From positions 310,001 to 374,000 of the forward strand of contig JAHLTZ010000020.1 of assembly GCA_025786725.1 (NCBI GenBank): DNA of 64,000 nt. Reading direction: 5' to 3'. The stretch comes from Syncephalis fuscata (lineage: Eukaryota; Zoopagomycota; Zoopagomycetes; Zoopagales; Piptocephalidaceae). Position 1 is the first letter of the stretch. Every line of letters starts with the position of its first letter. The notes beneath the pieces are model-generated. The model saw nothing but the letters and a program-made list of their open reading frames with translations. It did not search any database and was not told the origin of the DNA. The translations under genes were made by a program, and so were the position numbers. This document shows positions 36,332 to 48,571 of the stretch, in pieces.

Positions 36332-39300
36332 CTACGCAAAGCAATTTGTGCTAAGTAGAGCCACTAAGGCAGCACCTATACATCCAGCCGATTCATGTGT
36401 AGGCACCAAGTAGATATTATTCACTGATTCAGCACCTATCAACTCCTGTAGTGCTTGATGTACCCGTGTACTGTAGTGCGGATAATGTCGAAACAGCAAC
36501 CCATCAACGACAATGGTTACCGACGCATAAGCATCGGTGACACTTGCTATAGAAGCAATACTCGATCGGTAGTGTGAATTGCGCGGTTCAGCTGACAAAC
36601 GCCACGGTATCGGTGCTGATTGCGAACGACTTGACGATGGATACGCTGGCCGTTTAGTGTAGGAAGCACGTGATCGCAATGGCTTCTCCTCGGGTGTAGT
36701 AACGGCGGTGGTGGCGGCAGTGATGCCACCAGGCAGTTGCGATAATGTAGGTGTTGCTACAAATGTCGCATGGCTACCCACTGAGCTTGTCGATATAGGT
36801 GGTGGTCTTTGGCCCTTCGCCCACCTTGGCTCGTTAGAGGAAGTAGGCAGCACCGCTGTCGATGACGATGATGTTGGCGGCGATAGCATATCAACAATAG
36901 CAGTTGTTGTCGCATTAACCATATTCTCGTTAGTATCGCTAGAGCCTGTATCCATTGTAATGACAGGCACCACAGCATCAAAATCAAATGAAGGCTGCAA
37001 ATCTTGTGGTGATGCCGTCCTTACATCTGATATAATTGAATTTAGTTCAGCTTTTGTTGGCTGTCCAAATAAATTAACTAGATGCCCTTTTGCTTCTGAT
37101 GTATTTGCATTACTAGGCTTTAATGTATTGTTTGTTGATGTATTTACTACCATAAGCTGTTTAAATGCACGGGCCAGTGAATCGGGTATAGCAGTGGGCG
37201 AATAGACGGTTGATGCAACTGGTGTTGCACCTTCTGATAGAGTCAGTTGCACTGTAGGCATATTAGTTGATGTCCATGTCCAGCTAGCCTTCGGTGAGCT
37301 AACTAGTGTGCGGCTGTCACCTAGTGTACTTGTTGTCAATGACATTTTCGCTTGTTCAGCACCAGATAAACTAGAATCCATTGAATATACACTAATCTCA
37401 TCAGCTGGCATTGTATCAGTCAGCGGTGTATCCATGCAAAGCCATTTATCGCTGTATAGTAAAGTATCGGCCGGCTGCTCATCAGCCAGTATATTTACAT
37501 CGTTTGTATCATCATTAATAATTATAGTTTCAGTAAATTCGTCCTCTTCGTTATCATATTTAACACTTGAATCATTATCATTTTTATCCGCATCAATTAT
37601 GTCGTATTTCCAGTCACTGCTACGAACAGTGGAAGGAGAAATGTAGGCTGAAGTAGTTCACTGGGAAGCCTTTTAGTGATACCATACCGGTACGGTGTAA
37701 TTGAGCCACAAGAGCTGCAATGGCTGCTGCGTGAAGACGGGCTGCTCGATTTGACACAAGTCGAGTAATTTGTTGTAGCAATAGACGGTCCACCACACAC
37801 ACATCCTTTGGATCAAGTCGAAATAATCGAGCCACCACATCACCCACATGAACTAGTTTATCTGTATTATCACTACAAAACAAATAAATTAAATGTTAAT
37901 CCACTGTAGTGTTCTTACCTTTCAATAGTAATAAGTTCATCAATGGTAAAAGCCACGGCAATATTGGGCAATGCCTCAATAAGCCGGCAAAACAACTCTC
38001 CATTAGAGATCAATGATGCCACAATACGGCCTACAATACGACCCAAATAAGCTGCACCGACCATACGCTCAAAAGTACGCTTGCCACTGCCCTTACTATC
38101 TTTATTTTGCAGTATAGAAAATGTTGAATTAGTCGACGCCGAACGCAAACTGTTAACTGAGTTGTAATAAACTGAGCCGGCGTTGGCTCGTCCCATGGTG
38201 TTAAGGGCACGCCTGTTAAATCTCCCCATTCGGTATTAACTACCGTAAGTTCAGGCGATGATCGCTCCCTCTTTTGGTCGCAGTCACGGTCATCGTTTAG
38301 CGATGCCAAATGAGCAAATCCATTAGTATGATATGCTGGCGAGAACGGAATCGACTGAAAGTAACTACGTTGCTGTTCTTGTTGTTGTCGTCGATGTTGT
38401 TCTTGCTGGTCGTGGCTAATGGCAAACGAATGATATGCTCCCAATGATACATCGACACGTGATGTGCGTTCTAAGTAAGCGGCATTGGTTCCTGATCCCA
38501 TGATGCAACTTGCCAAGCATGGTGCATTTAATAGATTGATATTCACCATATCATCATCCTCAAAGTCGGGATGTGGTAGAGAATAAGCACCAGCAATCAG
38601 ATTACTTACACTGTCATTAACAATGGCTACCACTTTAATTCCCAATCCCTGGTGTAATGAAACAAGTTAACGAATAGCAATAATAAACAGCCATTTACAT
38701 ACTCTATTGTCTAAGGCTTTTTGCAGCAATCGAACAACGTCTCTTCCTTCAACACCGGTAACAGAAAATTCCTTGCTCCAATGGACTAGTGTACCGTCAT
38801 CAAGTGCATTCTGACTAATAGATAGAGCTGTGTAAGTAAGGTAACACACGTTCATGCACCGAAAAAACCGGCAAAAAAGAAACTGGCTAGTTAAGTATGA
38901 CCTTGCTTTCTTCCATAGTCTGCGTGTCGTGCAGTCGGCCACGGACAACGCATGGATGGAAGGAGAGAAAGAAGAGAGAAAAGAAAAGGTGACTGCACTT
39001 ACTCGAGACGAAAACTCCAAGTCACTCCAAGATGCATACTGCTCAACATGAGCCCGCCCGACTCTCGCAATGCTTCGACGACGACATCGGCCAAAAAGTT
39101 GAAAAAGGTATCGGCATCGGCACTTTTAATAACTTCAGGAATGGCATGCTGCACTTGCTGCACTTCATGTAGACCGCCGCCAAAGAAGCTAACACACGCC
39201 ACATGAATTAGACTTGTACCTAGATCCATGGCTAGATAGGTGCCGGTTTCAGCGCCCGTCGGCAGCTGGTGCAAATGCGACGGACGTGCATCAAGCGACG

Positions 39301-39520
39301 AAGGCCGACCGGTAACTGCATCATTAAGTGTGCGTGCAAAGGTGTGGCAAACACGCAAGAGACGGGCATGTGGTACGTCGAGTACACGGCGTACACGGTC
39401 AACTGCCGCTCCAGCGTCAGCTTCAAGTGCCGCACGCATCGAAGGCGATGGCGACGGCGGGCAGCGAATCTCGCCTGCAAGCGAAGGATCAAAGACAGAT
39501 TTCCATAAGTATCGCAACAT
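36332..39520 (-). CDS. Hexokinase-fold protein, probably catalytically impaired
   Basis: Hexokinase family, but diverged. Exons include 39520-39003, 38814-38703 and 38648 onward, in phase. Family blocks seen in order: TGTYLAMDLGTSLIHVA, HLGVTWSFRLDQNALDDGT, LVHWSKEFSVTGVEGRDVV, KVVAIVNDSVSNLIAGAY (with the Asp of the catalytic position), IMGSGTNAAYLE, VVNTEWGDL, TFERMVGAAYLGRIV, SNRAARLHAAAIAAL, and last ASVTIVVDGLLFRHYPHY. Oddities: the phosphate-1 loop, normally LDLGGTNFR, has lost its second Gly; the adenosine motif GSGKGAAL reads as THESAGCIGAAL; and about 290 Ser/Thr/Asp-rich residues are inserted before the last strand. At about 37590-37680 the frame shifts by one base between SLKGFP and RSSDWKYD. 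A sensor or regulatory role, as in non-catalytic fungal hexokinases, is possible but inferred. Confidence 0.75.
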
Positions 39521-41490
39521 GATGAATTCAAATAAAATGTAATATACCGCAATAGATGTATATATATATGTAAAAATATAAATAGATGGACAATACGTTT
39601 GGCTAAAATAAATAAAATGTAATAAATAAATAAATGGCGACGGTCTTTGTTGTTACCGAAGCAAGTATTATAGCGAAATAAATAGATCAATGAACAATAC
39701 AAACGATATTGAACACGAAGACATGGGATTGGACAAATTAGCCAATAGTTATGGCTATTGTTAAACTATTGTTGTTACGTTAACCGTAAGTAAAAATGGT
39801 ATTGTTCGTTTTTATAAATGTTCAATAAAGAATGCAAATGTAATTCCGTTATACTGAACAAACAGTCATATAAAAATGGCACCAGTGTAGAAAAAGAACA
39901 AAAGAGATACAAAGGCTGAACAGGCAGTCGGCTGGTAATTTGGTACAGCCCCGAAGCTATTTAAAGCCGGCCGTGCAGGACATCCAGCAATAAGGACGGC
40001 AACGACGCAAAAGCAAGTCCTATTGTGGATAGCACTGCATACTATAAAAAGTACTTCATAACTTCCATTGACTTCTGTGACAAGCCTTGAACGCTTTGTG
40101 GTACGAACATTATATCGCAACTACCACTTTAGTCCATACCGCTGTATTCAGTAGAGAAGACTAAATAGCTTTAAGCAAAGGACGTGGTGTTTGGGTTACA
40201 CGTCTTTAACAAAGAGATTTAAAAACTAATTCATCCACTTTGTAAATAAAAAAGCACTAATTATCGGAGTTTGAGTATTTGCCTGACGGAATTTTCACCA
40301 TTCATCCACCAAATTGGTATAGCTAATGATGTCGTTAGGCAAAAAGAGCAATTCATAATTAAAAAGCCGAATTTATTTATAACTAATTGTATTACTCGAA
40401 TACTTGAATCTTGCTTTATTACACCACAAGTATAGACACAGTATCATGATACGTCATAGTTAATAGACCTTCTATATGGCCTTTATATCTCTAACGTTTA
40501 TATAGACACCACACCACACACGCAACAATACAGGCATCCGGTTGTTTATTAAGATGCTGATTGGATATAAGCTGAATAGATACTTTCGGTGTACAACCAA
40601 GCTTAACTTACATCATGGAGCTACTGTCAGTGTATTCATGACGGCCGATCGTCTGCGTGCTGGCATTAATCCATCCGTACACCATCCTGCATATCAATGG
40701 CATCAACCAACTGAACACTCCGGTCAGGTGATGTGCGCTATTTAAATGGGCAAACTGTAGGACATACGCCTATGGCACCAATAAATAAGTGCTATGAGTT
40801 GAAAATAGAATCAACTATTTGAGATTGTTTTACTAACATGTGAATATCAGTTTGCACGTTTTATGACTGAAACATATTATAATTTACTATTCTTAACCAC
40901 TATCCCCACTTATAATAGAACTACAACAACGACATTCAAGGTAGTGTAGAAACAGTAATGCTGTTGCATACCATCCAAGTTACATAAAAACGTGTACTGG
41001 TGTACATGCCTGTTTAATGCTAATTAACACCACTGATAGCGTCACGGATAACGGCGATTTGTTTCACTCGACGAGGTTGGACCCATTAACGACTTGGACC
41101 ACCGACTCCGCTTTTTTTGTCAAATTTGGTAACTTTAAAGGTGGCGGGTCTTGAATTACGGCACATTCGTTCCATTTTGGCCATTATCTAGTAACTTTTC
41201 TCATAGCCTTATAATTACAACAACTTTCTGCATATCTTTTATTGCTCTTTACGTTTTACTACTACTACTACTACAACTTCTTCCTTTTCTCTTTCTAAAC
41301 GAGCCAGCATCAACCTGGAGTTGTTGTTCTCCGTGCAAATACACACATACACACATACACACGCAAACTACTTTTGACGTTATATTTGACGCGGCTTTCA
41401 GTCCAGCGGGTAGTAAAGGTATCGGTTAAACATAACGTCATTAAGAATGCACATAAAGTTCTACGGCTATCATGGCAAATCCCAACAACC
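39521..41490. other. Long divergent intergenic region
   Basis: About 2 kb separating the hexokinase-like gene (minus) from the ectodomain-7TM gene (plus). A C/T-rich tract lies near 41255-41305 and a CA-rich run at about 41341-41365, just before the plus-strand start. Short open frames (for example 40542-40745) show no family features. Confidence 0.5.
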
Positions 41491-43360
41491 ATGGTATTTG
41501 AATTCATGGCCATTGTTGGCTATAGCAGCATGTACACGATAATGATAACTCCTGTCCATGCTAGCCTGCAACTAGACTCGAACAACCTCTCTCTATGGCT
41601 GCCCACCTATGATTATTTCGAAGCACCGCAACCATTTTACAATGTGACTGGCGTATTGATAAACCCCGTATTTACCAGTACAAGAGACTGCACACTGCAA
41701 GCGGGCTATTTTCGCAACAAAGCAGGATTCCATCCTATTTACAATGCATCAGTTGCCACGTTTAACTGGGATGAGGCCGATGAGGCTGGATGTAAAACAA
41801 TTGCGCAGGTAAGGAATCTAATGTTTCACACGTGGTAGATTTAAAACTCATCATCTTGTTTTAGGCCGCAAAAGCCGTTTCCATTTATGCCAAGACACTG
41901 GCTGATACATCAGTCCCACCCGTTCGTCTGTTTCTCCTCCAGCTTACGAATATCGTTAAAGGCTATTCTGGAGGACCAGAAACAGAGGATTACCGCTCTA
42001 GCAAAACAACGATCCCCGATGGCACACCAAAAATAACGACTGCCTTGGTGCCGGCAGAACGAACTGTAGAGCTTCGCTTGTTCCTTAATAAGCTTATCAA
42101 TCTACCCACTATCACCGTTACCCAAGGTAGGTAATCAGCATTACATTTCAGCCATTGCTAACAATACACAATCCATTGATTAGAAATTGGTCCATGGAAT
42201 AAGATCTTCCGCTCATTGCCCTACGCTATTCCCACTTACTGTTTCTTGACTATGGTAAGATAATGGACTATTTACTAACATTAAACTAACAACATCATAC
42301 ATTACAAATAGAATACAATATTTCTACTATTCAGTTTCTATAGACTATTCAATGTTATTAAAAAAAAGGAATTTAGATTTGAACGACGAAATATGATCTA
42401 TGTTACTGGTGTACTGGCTGCCATAAGTAAGTAAACAGTTATTTATTATAGTACATTCTTGCTAATCGATCTCTAGCCACGATATCACACATTCCAATGC
42501 AGAAACAAACACTTTCCCGCCTAGTACTGTCACAGCTATCGGCTTTATTGGCGGCACAGGCATTCTATGCACTTTTACTGTTATGGTTAGTAGACTTACG
42601 TAATAGCTACACATTCACTAATGGACATTATCTTTATTAAATAGGAGTGATATATTTGAAATGACACGTCGTAGAAAAGAGCTAAAGCTGGTCAATTACT
42701 TGGTGTATTTTGCCATGTTATTGCAAGTGGTATCATTTGTATCGCAACTAGTCGAAACCTTGGCTGATCAACCATCTTGGATGCAGCCAGTGTTGTCGGT
42801 AGTGTTCTGGGCCATGCCAGCAGTGCAAATGCTTATCTGCTGTGTCTACGCTTATTACAGTAAGTACATCATAATAATAGCACCATTACTGGCTATACTA
42901 ACGAGTCATAGTTCGTATATTTGTCAAGCAGCAAAAAGAATCATTATTAGTCAACAGACTATTTATGCACTTCGTTGGGTAAGTACTGTTTAAAGCATAT
43001 TAATTTAATAACTACTAATTAATCAATCACACACACACACTCTCTCTATAATAGTTGAGTTATTTGGCCATTGCTGGCATGTTCAGCTTTGTACTAGCCA
43101 TGATAGCTAATATCATCAATGCTATCACTTCACTTCGAGGCAACCCAGCTGCTTGGGCAGCACAATATCTTTTACAAGATTTGTGGCGAACCATTCGTGT
43201 TGTTGCTCTACTACTTATCATGGGTATTAGAATACCAAAGCCTATATCACATAATGATTACATAAATAGTGGAGATCAATTGTATACTGTACATTCTAAC
43301 AACAACAACAACAACAACAACAACAACCATCCAGATCGTTGGGATAATACTAAATACTAG
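41491..43360 (+). CDS. Secreted-ectodomain plus 7TM receptor-like protein
   Basis: I do not recognise a named family. The start at 41491 gives a signal peptide (MVFEFMAIVGYSSMYTIMIT). Exons read: 41491-41808, 41865-42126, 42184-42254, then from about 42313, 42475, 42650, 42930 and 43053 to the stop, joined by GT-AG introns of about 50 bases. The ectodomain is about 200 residues, has two Cys and N-glycosylation sites, and contains VPPVRLFLLQL, which recalls the lumenal strand of PA-type domains. Seven hydrophobic helices follow, from IPTYCFLTMNTIFLLFSFYRL to VVALLLIMGI, with a basic loop MTRRRKELK after helix 3. The tail holds a poly-Asn run of 10. The gene at 5276 is a diverged paralogue. The topology is that of a GPCR or GOLD-7TM protein; the function is unknown. 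Confidence 0.7.
43300..43326. repeat. (AAC)n coding repeat
   Basis: Tandem AAC triplets that encode the poly-Asn run near the C-terminus of the 7TM protein. Confidence 0.9.
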
Positions 43361-43542
43361 ATTGATTTGTTAACAACAATACACACATTGGTTCCCCCTT
43401 TCCTCTTTCTCTTTTTTGCATTACGCCATTTTGATATTTCACCTTTTTTTACTATTGCATTTATCATTTATCACAATCATAAAGACACGCACATACATAC
43501 AAACACATACAAAAAAGAACTAAATGTTAAATAGTCGGCTAT

Positions 43543-46500
43543 CTAAAGTCGATTTAAACCAAGAGACTCGGTCAGTTGACTATAGTGCTCGTGTTGTTCC
43601 TTTGACCAATGCTCATTGCACCGTACAATACGGTTAAGCGGCTTAACCAGTATTAGACAAGCGACTTCTTTACAAAATTCGCTTATAACTAACGCCGTTT
43701 GAACCAGCTGTTCTACGGATGGTTGGCGAGGATCACGCACAGAAGATGACCGAGTAATTCGTGTCGATACGGGAGACGGTGGTTTGACACGAATCTTGGG
43801 ACGTGCTGCAGTTGTTCGTCTCATTTTATTGCTAGTAGCAATAGCAGTAGTAGTAGTAGTAGTAATAGGATTGGATACTAAAGAATCCGATGTTGTTAAG
43901 AAAGATTGTTGTTTAAATGTTGGGTTTGAATTCATTTCAGTTGTATATTCCTTTTCATTCTTCAAAATTTGAGATGGCATTTCAGTAGATCCACTCTCGT
44001 CGTCGTCATCAGACTCCATCATGGCTAGATTCATACGTGCTCTTGCTGCATTGTGTTCAAATGACCGTTCCATGTTTAGATCATCATCCATTGGTACTGG
44101 CGTTGGTGGTGTAGATGAATCTAATACACGAGGTGGTGGCACCGGTACTGGTTGATATGCATCTGGCAGCGAATCTTTAACAATAGTTGGCTGTCGACGT
44201 GCTTGAGGCGCATGGATAGGCGTGTTCGATACAGCCTGCATATTAATCGATTCAATATTAGCTTCACGAATAGTTGACAAGGTTGGGCATCGTGCAACAC
44301 GGCGACGTGGTGTTGGTCGTCCTTGTCCACCGAAACTGCCATCACCAAAGGGGCGGACCACAGATACGCCGGCCTTCTTTGCTGCTTGGCTATTTTGACG
44401 CCATGGACTAATACGTGCAATTTTAAGTCTAATATCAAATGCTGGTACACTATCGGCATAGTTCAAAATATCATTTGTTACCTAAAGGAATAAATAATTG
44501 ATAATTGATATATTGTTATTATTATTAGATTATTTTTGCATTGATTAATATCAAGCCTATTTACCTGTTCAAGGCTTTGAAGGATATTGCGCGATCCAAG
44601 TGTATAGCCCGTCAAGTGGCGTGCACGTTTTACTGTTGGTAAATTGGAATTACTTAATACACGATTCAAGTCTACATTATCTTGCATGGCAATCAACTGT
44701 GCTAGCACAGATGTCACTAATAGATTGCGCGAGAAACTGGCTGTTAAAGGCTGGCTCAATTGTTCCATCAATTGTTCTAGCAATCCAACATGGCTTACAC
44801 CAGCCCATATTTGACGTCTTAATGCATGTGCGTGCGACTGTTGTGCACCTTCAAAAAATGTGTTGTATTGCTCTTTAAGCTCTAATCGAGTTGCACACCG
44901 ATCGAATGCTGCACGCACATACTCCATCACCGGGCCTTTTCGTGATGCACATGAAGCGTGCAATGCACCACCCTCATCAATCATTTCTGATAAAGCAAGC
45001 ATACTAAATGGATGGATAGATTAGCCAAGTATCGTTTAGTGTAATATAATAACTTACCGCTGTGATATTTGCAATGTTTGCTCAATTGTTGCACTATCTG
45101 GCATATTGGCCGTACTATTAGAACAATCCAATAGTCGATAACTGGAATCCTTATGCGATCGCATTAAATCAGAGACCGCTGATGGATCGCCTAGTCGTAT
45201 AGTTTCATGGATGGCCCACAATGCCGCAATTGAAATCTGTAATAAATGTGTTATTAATTCACAATTAGTTATATTAAAGGTTAACGGTCAATTATATTTA
45301 CCCGATCATCACGACTAGCCACCATTCTTGACACGGCAGCGGCACAGCTTGGCATCAGAAATGTGGCATCGAGCAGTAAATGTAAAAGATTGTAGTCATC
45401 TTCGATGGATCGAAGAATATCAGTTACACATTCTAGCGCTTCAATAGCTTCGGGAGTTGGTCTTCTAGTTACGGCTGCACGGACATACACCAATACATTA
45501 CGATGAATAGCATGTTCAATCGAGTGTCGCATAAGTGGTGAAGAGTACTAATAGTATTAATGTTAATGTTAACGTTGCTATTACTAATGTTATTAATAAT
45601 GCAGTTTACCTTTTCACGTGCTAATCTATACACATCGTGTACTAGACGCCAACGTTGCCAGAATATCTTACGCCGCGCTTCAGTATCCCTTTGTGCACTT
45701 GACTCATCATCGTTTGTTTCATTGATATGTGACGTTGCAGCATGGCTAGTACTTGCATGCAGTACCAATGCCATAAAAGCTTTACGTAATAAACCAGTCT
45801 AGATTTATTAAGCCATCAATTAACCTGTTATAATGATTACTATAGATCTACTTACTAATACATTCATTACGCCAGTTTCTTCAAGTAATGTTGCCATTAG
45901 ACTGTCACCGGCATCACTGTCATCGTCACTGACAGATTCATCTCGTCCATAGCAGCTGCATTACTGCCATTTCCTCTTGCATGTTTGGCAAATGTTAGCC
46001 GTCCATTGGCTAGATTTCTACTCAGGTTTATATGCTGTTGTCGTTGTACAGCACCCAGCAACTCTAATATAATAGGCTGTGCTAATCGTCGAACACGAAC
46101 ATCATCATAACGAATACACTGCAGAGCAACACGCATTACAGCAATAGCAACCTATGTGCATATAAATGTGTATCAGTTGGCTGTAATTTGCCATTTATTT
46201 AATTTAAATTACCTCACTTTGAAGCCGGGCAAGCAATAGCTTGTTTGTCCTGAAAATGCATCAGCGGCCACATCCAACACCGATTGGCCCAACGATAAAA
46301 ACGGCACCATTGTGTCGACATCTTCTTCGGATGGCTCACTATGTGCATTGTCAGCATTATCCAACTATATTAATACAAACAGTAGTGCTTACCAAACATA
46401 CAGTGCTGCACCAGCATCAATAAGTAATTGTTCAACGGGACGCCATGCTGTCGTTTGTAATTTGGCAACATAGCGTCGACCAGTATTGCCAAGTAGCTCG

Positions 46501-47060
46501 ACCACATCCATACAGGCTAGATCGGTAAGGAGTCGTTCAAACCAGCCTAGCGTGTATTCTAGCATGCCACATGGTAGCTATACATATATCAACAATAAAC
46601 CATTTAACACTGGCATAAATCATTTAACCAGCATATATGCACTTACATCGATAGAGGCATAGCCGGCAATATCGCCTAGTATGCCTTCTCGAGCAGCAAA
46701 GCTCCAACAAGGCGGTAGAGTAGGAGCGCATACCACCGCCGGATCCAGGTTGCCTGCACCTTCCGTGGCATCTTCAAATAGCAGACGCCACATGCGCTCC
46801 ATTCTATAGGTTAACTCGTGTTTTCAATGTGTACAGGAACTAACAAGGAGAACAGCAATGCGGCATATCTATAATTAGTACTGAGCTTTCCCCACACTTG
46901 CCTACTTACCCCGTGCTCGCCGAAGTTCCATAAATGCGCCTAATACACTTAGCCAATGGTCACGGAACTGTCGAAGCCGGCGATTGGTGCTGCCATCATC
47001 GGTTCGATGTGCCAAAGAAGAGACTGGCCGTTCAAAAGTGGCGCTATTGCGTCCAGACAT
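43543..47060 (-). CDS. FHIP/RAI16-like protein (FHF complex subunit)
   Basis: FHIP proteins join FTS and Hook to link early endosomes to dynein. This gene encodes a long helical-repeat protein in about nine exons, ending at 43543. Support: the N-terminal block MERMWRLLFEDA and EGILGDIAGYASIDV, then LPCGMLEYTLGWFERLLTDL with a following VELLGNTGRYV, the order seen in FHIP family members; further alpha-helical repeats; KGPVMEYVRAAFDRC; and a C-terminal disordered tail rich in Pro/Ser (PVPVPPPRVLDSSTPPTP). A FHIP-like SLTESLGLNRL end is the last part. The start is uncertain: an ATG at 47060 opens a plausible first exon (FRDHWLSVLGAFMELRRARG), but its donor phase does not fit the next exon, so translation may begin at 46802 or a base may be missing. 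Confidence 0.6.
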
Positions 47061-48571
47061 AATATATGTATTGTATGTATGTATATATGTATATATATAG
47101 GCAGCTATTGGCAACAAACGTATATGCTTGACAATCAATGCAAAATCGTGTAATCAGTAGTAATAAACGTCAACTGAACAGGATGATATCACGTAGACAA
47201 TATAAATGAATAATATACTAGCGTCAGTGCTTAGCACTAAATAAAAGTGCAGAGTCTATCTAAAAAGGAATGGAAAGAATAAAATTGGGAAAGGTGTTGA
47301 TTGCAGGCTAATCTGTTGGCGGCTCCCTTTGACGGCCAATATACTGCTCGTTAAGCGTGGGCGTGCGTTTGCGTGCGTTAAGTGGAAAACAGGTTAAGCA
47401 CAAACAAGAATATGCATACAGTGAATGAGTATTGGTAGTGACTAATCTTTGCAAGTGACGTTGTTGTTGTTGACAAAAAGAAAGAAAGAAAAGGTAAGAT
47501 GCTTTGGTAAAAGCAATTAGGATTGCTGTAAAATATACACACTAGATCAACAGCCCATAAACTAGGTTAGAGTAAACAAACAAACAAAATAAGAAGGATA
47601 GAAGGAAGCAGGGTAAAGGACAGGAGATCTTGAATAGCAAATAGCTTAGAAACCAGGTAGAGTGGAAAAGGAGAACCTAAAGAAAAATCCGACCGATAAT
47701 AATGAATTAGTCGATATGTCCGTAAAAAACAGTGATAAACTCCGCTGAAAAGAAATGCAATTGGCGAAGTGTCCAAATTGGGCCAAGGAAAGCGGAGAAA
47801 AGTGTCACAATACAGCAAAGGCCAGTTGAGAATAGTTGGATTATATTAGTGATAATGACACAGCGTAAAACTGTTCAAATGGTTTTTTACGCACTGCCAA
47901 GTGCATATTGATAAATTGACACATGCACACACACATGTATACTCTCAAGGCAGATGAAGTTATTGTGGTCCGCAATAATATTGTTGTTACAGTTACTTAA
48001 TTTTTATAAATTAAAGTTTCAATTTACATTCCGGCAAATTGTTGTGCGTAACACACACACACATTTCTACTATTGATATTTAATATAGCTTAAATTATCA
48101 GAATTGCACAATTAAAACTTTTTTATAAGTAGTTGTCTATAATTATATTTGGAATAAAAGTACTACTAATATTAATCGTTATATTCTATTGAATTGATAG
48201 TATACTTGATTAAGCCATTTACTTTATCTACTCTCTCTCTCTCGCAGTTGTTTAATAATTGATTGCAATATCTTAACAATGGTATTGTAATAATATAATA
48301 AATGTACATTATGAATATTGTAATTATTTATTATGAATAATGCATGATATTTAATCAAAATGGAAATGTCGTAATTATTGTGTTCAAAGGGTACGTGTAC
48401 ACACAAAACACGTCATAGAAACAAGTCGTAATGTAGTACTAAATAGGGCCATTAAGCGTAATTAATAAACCATGCTTGTATAATGGCCAAAGATGTGACG
48501 ACATTAAAAAGATTAAGCAGTAGTAGTTCTACATAATTACGAATGTTATTATTATGTAAAGTACTATCTAC
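47061..48571. other. Intergenic between two minus-strand genes
   Basis: About 1.5 kb containing the promoter of the FHIP-like gene and the 3' flank of the tyrosinase gene. It is AT-rich at 48000-48500. There is an AAAGAAAGAAAG run near 47478 and a TCTC run at 48231-48243. No gene is seen. Confidence 0.5.

Noticed and set aside
36708-37205. 165-codon frame on plus
   Set aside because: Antisense to the low-complexity insertion of the hexokinase-like gene; its Val/Gly-rich text mirrors Ser/Thr/Ala codons.
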